From contig JAYKKI010000027.1 of assembly GCA_039881145.1 (NCBI GenBank), forward strand, positions 22,083,001 to 22,147,000: a stretch of DNA of 64,000 nt, written 5' to 3'. The translations under genes and the position numbers were made by a program. Shown here one piece after another: positions 11,633 to 25,600 of this stretch (position 1 is its first letter; the number at the start of each line of letters is the position of its first letter). Under the pieces are notes generated by a model. The model worked only from the letters and a program-made list of their open reading frames with translations. It was not told where the DNA came from and did not search any database. This stretch comes from Druceiella hillmani (taxonomy: Eukaryota > Arthropoda > Insecta > Lepidoptera > Hepialidae).

Positions 11633-14600
11633 TTATTTATTTATGCATAAATTATTTAAAATAATCTTTAATATTTTATTTTTTATATTTTTTTTTGAAG
11701 TTTGTGATTCTAAAGGAATAAAATTTATATTTTTTAGAGAAACACGTTCAAATATAATCTGATTGCGCACAATTCAGACAAAATAGACGCATTCTTAGTT
11801 GCACCACGTATATTTAACTAAATTATAATATATTTAGCCAAATAATTTGAAAGTTAAGGCCAATATAACGGTTTAAATATCAAAATGTACATTGGGAACA
11901 ACACTCGAATATTTCTCCATTTCAGATCTGCAAGATATTAAAAAATATATTCGCTGTCTTAATTTTTCACAAATTATGCTTCACATTGTAACTATCATTT
12001 ATTTTGTCGCACTTTTTGGCCGCGTGCCAACATTTTAACTCTAGCGAAATTATTTAACGAGGAATATTTCCACACGTTAAATATTATGACGTCACAAATC
12101 TTGGCTAACGAAATTTATTACCAACTTTCAGTTTTTCGTTTACAAATAAATTTCATAAACGTAACAGATATGAGTAAACTTAGGCACTTTATGGTGTGTT
12201 GTTATTAATTCCAGTGTTGCTCTTTATTTGCCTTCTACAGTGATCGCCAAAAGAAATTTTTGTTGGAAAATTATATTGAAACAAAATATCAATATTTAGG
12301 TACCTAGGCTCACCAATACTCACAGTAATCGTGTTGCCAATATACCGTATCCCACAAAAAACAACACCTTTGCTAAACGATGAAATTCCGTATCAATACA
12401 TGGGTGAAATGCGATAAAGTCATTTAATTTTGCTTCACCTTGCTAAAAAAAATTACGTGATAATTTCATTTTAATTATATTTTGTCCTAACATTTTATAG
12501 TTAAATGTGGCAGTTAAGATTCAGAACTGCAGAATTTCCGATTACCTATGAATAAAACCTCTTACGAAATTCATTTATTAAAATAGTGTAGCAATTTATT
12601 TTCTCAAATTTTTATATTTATCATTATATGAACATGTTTTCAAAAGCACTATGCTTTCCAGCTTCTCAGAATAACCAATTTTTCGTTACATATAAAAGAA
12701 GTCCGCTTTAGAGTTGATGCTATCATCGGAGCGTCGACTAACTTCAAACTTTGTGACTAGTTTTATGGTAATATTTTTATGAAGAAATAGCATGTATATC
12801 TCTAATACTAAAGTTATATATTGAGGTGTTTACGTGAAAGCATTTGAATATAAAATTCCTTTCATTCATCAAACAATTCTACAATTTAGCCGTCAATCCC
12901 CACATTTGACGTGGCTTTTTGGTATTTTTTTATTTTTATTTTAAATAATTCATTATATGTTTCTTGAACAAATAATAAAAATATTATCTTTATGGTAACC
13001 TAAAATTATCTCAAATTTAATATAAATCGACATACCCGGAGCCCTTACTTTCCTTTGGAATTCAAAGTTACACATATAAAATGCAATTAGTTTGCGCAAC
13101 GACTTTTTTAAAAATAACTGTTCTAGATAATGGGAAAAAGTCTATTTTTATTTAGACCATAAAAAATATATGTTATTGCAAAATATATTGTACAAAAAGT
13201 TTGGCTTCTTTTATTTTCGAATAAATAGGTTCTAAGACCTGATTGCCTGGCTTAATGATACTGAAGGAATATACTGTTTGTGCCTATTGTATAACAAATA
13301 TAATTCAGGAATCGACTCGAGTTTTACATAAATACTGTTTGTTATTGAACTGTTCGTTATTATTGACAGAATTAAGTCATATTAAACACTTTAGCTGTTC
13401 GGTAAAAGTAAAGTTACGGTTATATACAGTTGGCTAATCCGACGCAAATATAATTTATAAGTTTTCTTGGTGTACAAAGAAACAAACGTAGAATATAAAG
13501 CACACAAAAGGGGAATAGTCAAAATATTAAAAATATCCTTTTGGAAATCGTTTGGTCTTGGAAACACATAATTTAAAACAGTAGACGCATAACATGTGAT
13601 CGCGTTCTGTTTATTGTAGAAAATTTATAAACAAATAATACTAAATATCTAGCATTAAGACAAAAACAGGAAAAATTCAAAATTCTTGAAACAAATTCAA
13701 ATTTTATATTAAATGGAAACTTTCAACTTTTCACAAAAAAATCACTTGTAATCTGTCTGCGAGTTCCAACCAGAAAAAAAAATAAATTTAAACTCATAGA
13801 AACTTACACCTAGAAAACAAGAGAAGAAAATATTAAATCAACAATCATGGTTTTTTGCACCAACAATTGAAAAAAATATTTTCATAAAATATCTCAATTT
13901 CATATATCACTTTTCATACAATTTTCCTTTCACCGTTCTTTTTATAAACCAGTCTGGCGATGTGCCCGATTTATTTTTTTTTATTTTCATACATATGACA
14001 TCGCAAATCTTCCCTCGCGAGATTTATTGTTGACTTTCAATTTTTGGTTCATGAATCAATTTCTTGGAGAAAAACAAATTGTAGCGCCATCCACACCATC
14101 ATTTTTGCGTTATTTTTTCATTCACGATATTTGTGGAGTAATAAATGTAGACTTATGCAGAAATATTTTTCCTACTTTCTGTCAGTAGTTCTTCAATTAA
14201 AAGCTGCATTTTGCAAAACCATAATCGAACGATTTTTCTTTTTCTCGACTACATCATAAAATTTGAAGACACAAGCGATAAAAACATACTTTCATAATTC
14301 TGAGATGAGACTAACTTTTCAAAATTGTTTCTAATGTACGTTTGTCTGTATGTTTTCTCAATATTATTCTTATTGAATCTAAAACAACCCCTTAAAAACC
14401 TTAAATTTATCCTTTCCTTCAATAATTGGAACAGAAGAAATATTTAAGAAACACTTTTATTTTCCAATCCATAAATTTCGGTGAGAACTTCTTATAAACG
14501 AAACCTGCCCATTTCAATATCGATTATTATTTTCCTGTTGATAAAGTGGTGAAAATTTGTGTTTTTTGCCAGTTTTTCAACATTAATATTTATTTCTATC

Positions 14601-16124
14601 AACTGAAAATTATATCACGTTTACAAAACTTTACAAAGTTCTATATATAAAATACGTATATACATTTTTCAAACAACGTTACAATATATGTTATTTGTAA
14701 CTCTTTCCAAAAAACTGAAGGATTACAATTTTTGTAAAAGAAAAAGTTAAGAAAATAATTGGCTGTCCTTTTTAATCTTTGAAAATAGAAATATATTTCG
14801 AATATATATTTGAAATATTTTTAAAAACTTAGCACAATTTCATATAAAGGTGTCCGCGACCCCTATCCAAAAATGAATGACAATGAATCTACTGGTGATT
14901 ATAGATCATTGGTGAAAACCAGAATATATTATCTCAATGGGTTTAGAAATTATAGCATGAAACAAATTTCGAGAAAAACTGTCTGCACGAGTCTTTCCAT
15001 ATCTCATTACGTACACATTATTTCCATATTTCATTACGTTATTATCAATAACTTTATCTGGCATATTAGGTAAATAACAAGTCCAGCCGTTCGAACGTCG
15101 TAAATTAATTATGTCTTACGCATATGTAATAAAGGTGAAAATGGGTTGACAAGTTAGAAGAGAGAGATGGTATGTTGCCATTCTCTAGACAATTATTAAT
15201 TCAATCGATTACGAAATTTCTTTATATTCAGTTTGTATATTAATAATCAACTTAACGGTAAAATTAACTTATCTATAATCGTCAGAAAATAAAATTGTTT
15301 TCCAGTAAGTGATGAAATTTCCTATTTACCTTTCTAGTAGGTTGGTTGCATTGAAAGAAAACCTATCTATATATTACCATAGAACATATGTCTGAAAGTT
15401 TCACAGACAACCTACAAAAACCCCGGAAAATATATTTTTGTGTTCTGTTACTTTTTCATGTTCCATAAATCAATTTTTGAAAATATTTTCAATGTACAGA
15501 CTTGCCAATTCTATATATTTTAATATGGATCGCTTCGTGAAACAATAAAAACTGGCTTGTTATGACACTGTAACTACATGCAAAATATCAGTCCTAAAAA
15601 AATGCAATAATTTTAATATTGCAAAAATAACGAATACATTTTAGTTATAATTTTAGAATTTTTGTAAATTTTTTCAATATATAGACTTGGTAATTCTAGA
15701 ATTGTATTACATGGATCGATTCAAAAACCATAAAAACCGACTTCCTATAAAATTAAATTTACAGTAATTTTTATAATCTTTCCGGTGAATTAAGAAATTT
15801 ATAAAAAAAATAATGTAAGCAGGAATAGAGCGACATTCATAAAACAGTAAATCTTTATCCAAATCATTTCATATGAGTAAAAAAACATTTAAATCAACGT
15901 GAGCCTTACTTCTATAACACCTTAAGAAACAAAGAAATGTAATTAATTGGAATAGGATAAATTTCCTTTTATATATATATTCAATAAGTGCGAAACTGGT
16001 AATACTTTTATTAACAACGTTCGCAATATCTTCTGATATGTGTTTCGTCATAATTTGAGGAAATACAGAAAGATGAACGAAAAAAATTGCTCTGTAATAA
16101 TTTATAGAAAATTGCGCAATGTTG

Positions 16125-16273
<149 letters not shown>

Positions 16274-16390
16274 AAAGTAATATTTAATATTTGTTGATAT
16301 TTTGATAATAAAATATGCAGTATTGTTAGATATATGTAAGATTAAGAAAAATATGCATGGTTTATCTGTCTGTGTCTGAAAACGTAATAT

Positions 16391-16600
16391 AAAAATAAAT
16401 CTGTTCAGCATGACTAGAATTCAAATTATGAGGGTCCAGTATCCAGCAATCTGTTCAGCATCACTAGAATTCAAATTACGAGGGTTCAGTATCCTACGAA
16501 GCGGGGATTGGCTGGTATTCTGGTTGACTCTAAGAGATTGCCCTCGTAGCATTCCACCATATGTATCAACTGAACACATTAAGGTAGATAAATAAATATA
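16391..16600 (+). mobile_element. Truncated SINE-like copy and duplicated CTGTTCAGCAT block
   Basis: ATCTGTTCAGCATGACTAGAATTCAAATTATGAGGGT occurs twice in tandem (about 16400 and 16448). It is followed directly by the body and 3' end of the SINE-like element (GGCTGGTATTCTGGTTGACT, then GATAAATAAATATAT). The tRNA-like head with A and B boxes is missing. Confidence 0.5.
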
Positions 16601-19539
16601 TATCTTTTATTACTTAAAACAATTTTCATTTGTAGAGTATCGCGATTTTTCTTTCACGTTTACTATTTTGGAGACTCATAGTTTGCGAAGGAAACACAGT
16701 GACAAAAAAAAGCTTATAATATTTTCAACTGAGCTTTAAAGCCCTTTCACTATACTCTATTCAACTGGAACCGCAATAAATATATCTATAATCGCTAAAT
16801 TGCATATAAGTGGAAGTGAATAAACATAAATGAATATAGCAATTTTCTCATTATTACATATTGACGTAATTAATCAACGTATTCTTTTAAAATTGCATTA
16901 CGATCTATATTTTGCACAGATTTCTAGATTTCTAAGAATCACCATATTATTGATGACAAAAAATTTAACAGTTTAGCTGGCAATAATTTATCCTTTAAAT
17001 GGCAGTCAAAAATTGTCACTAATTACAATATAACGAACCTCGGTTTCATTTAAATCTACGGCGTTCTTAACATAATATGACCACATACCATAACCGATAC
17101 CGATACTCAACCCACGCCACGTTTGTCAACCAACACTACATATCATGCTAAGGACCCATCCCATTTTTTCATATAAGTCATAATAACTCATAGAATTTTC
17201 ATAAAAACCCAACTGCCCTATTAAAATTAGTTTATTATTATGGCGATCCTCCCAACCTACGAACAAACATGGACAGACATCACAGCACAGGTTACAATAA
17301 TATCAAAGGTTACAGCAACACTACACGTACTTTCTCTCACAACGGCTATCCGTTGTGCGAAAAAGTATAAATATACATTACATAAGCACAAATATACATT
17401 ACATAATTAAAACTTAAACCGATTTTGAATCAATAATCAGATAAAATAGAAGGAATTTCTGTTTAGTTTCAATCATTTCATCATTTTTCATAATATCATA
17501 TTTACAGCGGCGGTGATATTATGTGGTTGGGAACGTACATAATTTGAATTGCTTTAAGCAGATTTTTCGTCAAATTTTTCTTTACTATTCACGATAATGG
17601 ATGAATGTTCTAGAATTATATTCAAGGGGTTATTTGGATCGTTTTTCTTATTCATAGATCTCGAAAATCATAAAATTAAGGTAGAAATCATTCTGTGTAT
17701 TTGAAACAAACTAAGTTCTAATTAAACCATTCACAGCTTGTAGCACGAAAAACGATACCATTGAGAGAACACTGCAAACAAAATGCGATATAATTTCTTT
17801 TGTAACTTGATTTCTTATTATTAAGGAATATCTTTTTTTTTTAAATTAAATTGTGTCATTATCAAGAGACATTACATATTTTTTAACTTTCAACGATATC
17901 TATACTTACTTTTCAAATATTGTTTTTTTCTCGTTTTTGCTGTTTCCCATACCTTGACTAACTTACTTAGTATACATCAGCCTTATTAAAATCTTTTTTT
18001 ACAGGCTGTTTGAAAGCTTTTATATTTATTTTATCCGATTTATGTATTTTTATTTGAAGAGATTCTTACACCATTATTAATAGAGTCTTTCTGGTACTCT
18101 ATTTTCTTTGCCTGAAAATTTTATTTATATGTTAAAAGGACACTCGTCATCAACTTAATTATAGCTGAATCTAATTTATTCAAGCACTTAACGGGCGTGA
18201 ATAATAAAGAAATATTTATAGAAATTTCTATGAAATTCTTGAATAAATTGATAAGTATGTTATATAAATTTAGACTAATGCGATAGATAGCCAGATTCTA
18301 TTTATAAATTACTAATACTAAACGATAAATAGATGTTATATTTGATAGTCTCCTTGATTAAAGTTACCTAACTAATAGGACACTTATTTACTGAGTTTTA
18401 AAAACAGATAATCCCGTTACATTTTCTTTGACAGTCGAATAAAATGACGGCAATACGTCAATCGATTCGAATTACCACAAGATAAGAATTGAAGCAATCA
18501 ATCACTGATATAATTATATCATTTGTATATATAGTTTATATCATTTGTATATATAGTTACTCTCCATTAGTTAGATAAACTCAACATTTTCATTACGTTT
18601 ATTAAATTAATTCAACGTGCACCTAAAATATCACTCGATTCGATAACGATCTCGGAAACAATTATGCTAAGATCATATGATATCATCGAATATGTAATGA
18701 GTTTCTCCAATATAATCTTCGATTTCTTTATTCCTTATTAGGCGAAAGATAAACGCGGAATGAATGATGATGTGTATTAAATAAAAGCTTACTGGTAACC
18801 AAATTCATATATTTGATCATTTTTTGGACATTAGATGTTATGTTTGTGAAGATACGAGAAAACATGTTAAATTGAATGTATTTAATTCATATAGAATTAA
18901 CAAATAAAAAGCAACTATTTGTGAAATATTTTTTGCAATACTCATTATTCCTGCTAAAAATAAACAAATATTTACATTTTAAGTAAACTGGTTCGTTTAT
19001 TATTTCCAACGATGTTCGGCATCATTTGTGATGCCATTAAATACATTGATTAATTAATTAAATCTATAAACTCTCTATAAGATAATTACACAAATGTGTA
19101 AGTTATATATGTGAAATAAAGTTATAAAGTGAAATTTCTCTACATGCAACACCTACCATACAAACCTATAACACGTTGAAATTGTAATATCACCCCACAA
19201 AATTCAACTGCTGAACTCATTTTCGTCAATTACATTGAAATCATGTTCTTCACAATAAGCCAGAACAAATTTATTGAAGTATTTATTCAATAATGCCTTC
19301 TTGTCATGGGAATTTACTAACTTTACTTTAACAAAACCTTCGTGCAAATATTGTAAAAGACACAATTTCATATAAGTCATAGACAAAAATTTCAAATCTA
19401 CTTTTTTGTACGTGTATTATAGAAAACATTTAAGAAAGAATTATTTTTACAAAGGTGCATATAAATTTTATGAAAATACTATTTCTGAAAAAAAATCACT
19501 TAAATTTGTTATTTCAAACGAAAAAAAATTATACTTTTC

Positions 19540-19570
19540 TACAGAAACACGTTGGAAACGTGTTTCTGTA
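19540..19570. repeat. Small fold-back insertion (14-bp arms)
   Basis: TACAGAAACACGTT (19540-19553) and its exact reverse complement (19557-19570), separated by 3 nt. Units 1 and 2 have only the first arm before AAATATAATCTGA, so the second arm arose as an inverted templated copy in unit 3. Confidence 0.8.
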
Positions 19571-20704
19571 AAATCTAAGTTCAAATTACGTAAAATCATT
19601 CGTATTCATACAGAATAGACACGCATATTATACCAAGTATATTTAACTAAATTATAATATATTTAGCGAAATAAATTAAAAATTAAGCCCAATATAACGG
19701 TTTAAATATTCCAAATTTACGTTTGGAATAACACAAAAACATAAAACCTTAAAAGTGTAACCTCAGTAAGATTTCCCTGTTTCAGATCTGCTAGTAGGGT
19801 ATTTGACAATTTCTTTTATTCCTAAAATGAATAAGTTATGACATTAAAAACGGTTAAAATAAATATATTGTACCTAGGACTTTTTATTCCAAAGTTATAA
19901 CGACTTAAAAACCGACGAACGATGATTCGCGCGAAAATGCCCCATACAAAACACAACTGTCTTATGACGTTACTGGTTAGTCATTTAGCATTCATTATAA
20001 GGGAGTTTATTCAATATTTTTAGTATCCTTAAATATTGTGTTTATTTTTATATATTATAATTTTCTCATTTTTTTGTGTGGAAACTAAATTCATAATAAT
20101 TTTTTCAATTTAATGAACAAAAAAATTTACACTTTTTCCTATTTAGAAGTTTCGATTAATTGTTTGTTATTTGCATTATTTTTTTTCATCGTAAGGTGTT
20201 ATGAAACCTACTATACAATTTTAAAACATTTTTACAAAAAATATCGACATCAGTCAAACACCCTATTGTTAAAAATATATTTTCGCAAAATATGCTTTAC
20301 GTTTTAATTTTCATCGTTTCTTTTGTCACACCTTTTTGACAGCATTCCAACTACTTAACTCTAGCAAAATTAATTAACGACAAATGTTCCTATACATTAC
20401 GTATTATGACATTGCAAATCTTAACTAACGAAATTGATTAAATTTTTGGTTTACAAATAAATTTTACGAACAAATCAAAATACATTTAAGCACGCCACGG
20501 TGTGTTTTTAATAATTACAGTGTTGTTTTCTTTATTTGTGATGTACAGTAATCGCCACGTGATATTTTGTTGTAGATCTATATTGAAACAAAATATTATT
20601 TAGATACATAAGATCACGAATACTCGTGATATTCTATACCGTGTCCTACGAAAAACAAGATTCAAAGCGACAGAATTTCCAATTACGAATGGATAAGAGT
20701 TCTT

Positions 20705-20760
20705 AGAAAATTAATTTGTTAGAGTAGCGTGCCAACGCTACTCTAACAAATTAATTTTCT
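20705..20760. repeat. Perfect 26-bp inverted repeat, 4-nt loop
   Basis: Arm 20705-20730 begins AGAAAATTAATTTG and ends GTAGCGT. Loop GCCA. Arm 20735-20760 is the exact reverse complement. The equivalent places in units 1, 2 and 4 (near 2130, 12575, 32310) read straight through without the second arm. It is not a terminator, because the context is intronic and eukaryotic. Confidence 0.9.
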
Positions 20761-21549
20761 ACTCTAACAATTTTTTTTTGAAATGCTTTATTTTTCTACT
20801 TAAATATACATTCAACTCAATCAAATTTTTTCATTTATTATGAATCGAGTTTCAAAAACACTATATTTTATAGCTTCTCACAGTTCCCAATCCTCCTTTC
20901 TATGAAGAAGCAATTCAATCGGATACTCCATTCGAATTTTACAAGCCTTTTATTGAGCACAAGTACATAGGTACGTACGTATGTATATACATACGTACAC
21001 ATAAACTCCTATTTGATTTACGCTTATCCACTATCATGTCCTTTGAAAGTACCCTTCTTCCCTTATTTTCATTGATCTCCATCCGAATGTTAAGATTATA
21101 CTTTCAAAAAAGGACAAAAAGAATGTTTGTAAGATCAATCACGCGCCTCTCTATCTGTCCTCTCCCAGTGTATCTTTCCAATATAAACCTTTTAAATATA
21201 TGCTAGGCAACATATTTACCTGTGATAATTAATCTTTTTAAATGGTTTAATGAAAATACTAAGTACCAGCGTATATGCGGAAGAGTAGTGCGTTCTTCTC
21301 ATACTTAACTGGTTATTGAGATGTATGCATGCTCCCGCTTTTTTCTTTTTTACTTTACCTGAACCATAGTTTTCCAAATCTCCAGCGTACGACATCGTTT
21401 TTACAAAATTAATTGCCTTAATATTTCCTTGCGTAAATCGCATTCGAAAGTTATTAAAATTCGAAAGTTATAGAAATTATAAATGCGTAGTTATTCCATC
21501 ATCGATGATAAAGGCATAGACAATATATGACAGTGATAATTCTTTCTAA

Positions 21550-21995
21550 CAGTTAGAGCACTTCTCTAGAGAGCCTGAAAGTCGCATAATGGAAGGACCT
21601 ATATATCGGAGCATCAGTTTGCTTCAAACTTAGTGACTAATCTTAGGGTCATATGCATTTAAAATGAAATCATGTATTTGTTTAATAAAAAATTCTAAAC
21701 AATTCGAGCACTTCTCTAAAGAACCTGAGAGTCGCATAATGGGAGGACACTATTATCGGAGCATCAGTTTGCTTCAAACTTAGTGACTAACCGTAGGGTC
21801 ATATGCATTTGAAATAAAAGCATCTATTTGTTTATTAACAAACCTAAACAATTCGAGCACTTCTCTAGAGAGCTCGAGAGGCGCATAATGGAAGGACGCT
21901 ATTATTGGAGCATCAGTTTGATTCAAACTAGTGACTAGCCTTAAAGTCATTTGCATTTGAAATACAAGCAAGTATTTATTTAATAATAAAGTCAA
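21550..21995 (+). repeat. About 150-bp unit, three tandem copies
   Basis: GAGCACTTCTCTA recurs at 21556, 21706 and 21855, each followed by a CATAATGG-AGGAC block, then GGAGCATCAGTTTG and a CATATGCATTT-like end. Units 1, 2 and 4 carry this segment once (about 2265, 12705, 33115), so it tripled only in unit 3. Confidence 0.9.
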
Positions 21996-22411
21996 ATATT
22001 GAGGTATTTAGGGAATATAAAACTATTTCTACATACCAAATGTTTCCGTATTTTGTAATAAATTAGTTAGTAATAAATTCCCACATTTGATGCGAATTAT
22101 CCATATTTTTTTTATTTCTCTTTTAATTTATTGATAACTAATTTAATCGTTATTTGGCTCCAGTACTCAGATTTTCCCTTATTATTTCATACATAAGAAC
22201 ATTATTTGTATCCTGATCTAAAATTATCCCAAATTTGGAGTAAATCCACATCCCAAATACCCTTCCCCTCCTTCGGCATTCAAAGTGACGCATTTAAAGT
22301 GCAATTAGCTTGTAAAATGACTTCTTCATGAATAACTAATTTAGATTATGCAATAACAAGTATTTTTACGCCAGCCATAAAAATATATGATATTTCAAAA
22401 TGTATTGTTTA

Positions 22412-22666
22412 CAATTAAATGAAACGACGTGATGTAGTATTATTTCTACTATCAGTAGTCAGTAGTTCTTTACCAAGACCTAGGTTTCATTGTATTACAA
22501 CATCTTCGGGTGGGCTATTAGCAAAGATTGCTAATAGCCTACCTGAAGATGGTGTAATACAATGAAACCTAGGTCGTGGTAAAGAACTTAAAGAAAGTAG
22601 AAATAATAATACATCACGTCAATTGTGAATATTGAATTTCTACAAAATTAACACCAAATATATTCA
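22412..22666 (+). mobile_element. Hairpin element 3 (tail on right)
   Basis: CAATTAAATGAAACGACG opens the left arm, the arms meet near 22528 with almost no loop, and the tail ATTGAATTTCTACAAAATTA runs to TATTCA. Flanks AAATGTATTGTTTA (22398-22411) and AAATGTATTATATA (22667-22680) form a 14-bp direct repeat with two mismatches. Unit 2 preserves the empty site near 13180 (GCAAAATATATTGTACAAAA). Confidence 0.85.
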
Positions 22667-25193
22667 AAATGTATTATATAAAAAAGTTTGATTTTTGAAT
22701 AAATAATTTTTAAGACGATGATACTCAAGGGACGTGTTTTTGTCTGTTTAATAACGAACAGGATACAGGACTCTAATCGAGTTTCAAAGAAACGCTTTAT
22801 ATTATTGGGGTACTCGGAACTAGTGACTTAATTTTATCATAAACATTAATCAGTCTAGTAAAAGGTAATATAAAAGCAAAAATTACCATTATATACCGTC
22901 AGCTAATTCAACGCAAACATAACTCATAAGTTTTCTTCTTGTTTAACAAATAAACGTAATATATAGAGCACACCAAATCAGAATAATGAAAACATTAAAT
23001 TTATTCTTATGGAAATCGTCTGGTCTTGGAAATGTACAAGGTAAAAGAATACAAAACAGGACGCATTAAATGTGATCGAGTTAGATTTATCGAACAAAAT
23101 TTATAACAAACGATATCTCTTTATCGGTTTTACGAATATCTAATAAAAGAAAGACAATTCAAAACTATTGAAATTAATGCCAATTATATATTAAATGAAA
23201 GCTATCAACGTTTCATACAAAAACACACTTGTAACCATTATACGAGTGCAAACTAGAATCCAGATAAATTTAAACTTAGGTCAACTAACATCTAGAAATG
23301 AAAAGACGACAATATTAAATTGGCAATAATTGTTTTTTGCGCCGACAATTGAAAGAAATATTTTCATACCATATCTCATTTTCATATTTCGCTTTTCACT
23401 CAATTTTTCCATTCACAATTCTTTTCCTAAACCACTCTGGCGACGTGCCCGCTTTTTAATTCAATTTATAGTGGTTAACGATGAATATTTTCATATATAT
23501 CATGACATCGCAAATCTTCCCTCACGAGATTTATTGTCGACTTTCAATTTTTAGTTCATGAATCAATTTCATGCAGGAAATCCATAAATTGTGGCGCCGT
23601 ACGATGTGTCATCGTTATTTAACCTTATTTTACGTTTCCCGTATAAGATATTTATGGTGAATTGAGTGTATGCTGAAATGTGTTTCCTTCTTTTCTATCA
23701 GAGTGTTCTTCAATTAAAAGAAACATTTTCTATAGGCATTATCAGATGATTTTTCTTTTTTCTCAACTACGTCATAACATTTGGAAACAAAATCGATAAA
23801 ACATAATTTCATAATTCTGAAATGAGACTAATTTTGAAAATTTGTTATGAACAAATTTCGATTTTGGAAAAGCTTATTTTCCAATCGATTAATTTCGACG
23901 GAAAATTCTTTTAAACAAAGTATGCTCATCTAATTTGATTATTTTTGTGCTTTTCCTACTGATAGGGTAGTGAAAATTTTCTGTTTTTTTTTGCCGTTCA
24001 ACATAACTGAATTCTTATTTATTACTATGAATTTTTAAAGCTGAAAATTTTATTTCCTCTACAAAATGTTGTATTGTTCTGTAAAATAAATATATGCATT
24101 ATTTAAAATAACATTACTATGTGCATTATTCGATTCTTTTGAAAAAATGGAAGCGGTACAATTTTGGTACAATAACAAAATAAAAAAAGGATACGATAAA
24201 AAAAAGGAAACAATATAAATACTTTTTTTAATTTTTCGATAGAATAAATGTATTCAGGCTATATAATCCAAACATATGACCATTTTTATTAGGAACAGGG
24301 AAATTACATTCGATATCCATTTTTGAGACATTGTACTAAAACTTCCTTCAGTTATCGAATGTTAATTAAGTGTATTTTATATATAATATTGTATCAATTT
24401 ACACCTGTTCTTTTTTAATATCCTATTCATTCGAACTTCCGATCGATACTCAATTTAATCTTGAATTTTAACAAGAAATACATTGCTAAAGTACTTAAAT
24501 CCAATAACATAGATATAGTATTTATTTTAAACGTTTAATCTTTTAACTAAATTCAAAATTACTTTTTATCACATCAGTAGACTCAACGTAAACATAGTAG
24601 ATGACTCGAGCCGATGATATCGAAGAGACTATTATGTTAACGGGAATTTCCTTAAAATTATCTTCGGTTTCCCAGCTCTTTTTAAGTAAGAGATAATCAG
24701 AAAATATAAAATAGCGTATAAATTAGGGTTAATTTGGTAATCGACTTCGTATATTTGCTTATTTTTTCCCCAAAAAGAAAAGCGATGAAGATTCAAAACA
24801 AGGTATAAATTGGGGACATGATGAACAGTGCTTTAATAAATTGAATATCTAAGTGAACAGTAATAGCGGTAGTTCTTATTTTTTCTATTTCATGTAGTGA
24901 TGTCATTCGCAGCAGATTAGTCTTATCGAATGTTTTAAATAAGTAACTCACATTCCTATTTTTGCAAAACTATTAGAACTAGGTCTGTAAGCATATTCAC
25001 TCGGGAAGTATAAAAGTTCCCTCGGGAAATATAAAAGGGATTAAATAAAAAAAAATAGTGCAATTTGTGTAATTTTCAACAGTTTGAATACCTCAAAAAT
25101 ATTTGAAGTGAAAGGTAAAAACATTTCATTGCGCTATTTCTGATAGTATCGATATCAATGTTATTCCAAAATTTTCTTACTCTGAATATATTT

Positions 25194-25502
25194 TTGAATA
25201 TATTTGGCGTTAATTTTGTAAAAATTCATTATCCACAATTAAATGAAACTACGTGATGTAGTATTATTTCTACTTTCTTTAATTTCTTTAACCACGACCT
25301 AGGTTTCGTTGTAATACAACATCTTCAGGTGGGATATTGGCAAAGATTTGAAGAATCTTTGCCAGGTGGGATATTGGCAAAGATTTGAAGAATTTTTGCC
25401 AATATCCCACCTGAATATGTTGTATTACAACGAAACCTAGCTCGTGGTTAAAGAAATTAAAGAAAGTAGAAATAATACTACATCACGTAGTTTCATTTAA
25501 TG
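25194..25502 (-). mobile_element. Hairpin element 4 (tail on left)
   Basis: Tail TTGAATATATTTGGCG, then arms meeting near 25350-25385, where the stem tip is duplicated (CAGGTGGGATATTGGCAAAG appears twice). Exact 12-bp flanking repeat CTGAATATATTT (25182-25193 and 25503-25514). Private variants TTAACCACG, GTTGTAATAC and GATATTGGC in the left arm each have their complement in the right arm. Confidence 0.9.
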
Positions 25503-25554
25503 CTGAATATATTTATTAAAAGATTTTTTTAGAGAATGAAAAAAGAGTATTTAA

Positions 25555-25558
<4 letters not shown>

Positions 25559-25594
<36 letters not shown>

Positions 25595-25600
25595 GTATAT
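25559..25600. repeat. (TA)n microsatellite
   Basis: About 40 bp of TA with a GTATATG interruption, 45 bp after hairpin element 4. Confidence 0.85.

Noticed and set aside
20705..20760. Rho-independent terminator
   Set aside because: Bacterial feature. The stem is AT-rich without a U tract and is explained by a templated inverted insertion in a eukaryotic intron.
23330..23554. Protein-like frame containing VVNDEYFHIYHDIANLPSRD
   Set aside because: Equivalent regions in units 1 and 2 are frameshifted or deleted. Differences with unit 1 are about 7 replacement to 3 silent, with an in-frame stop replacing Trp, which is neutral decay.
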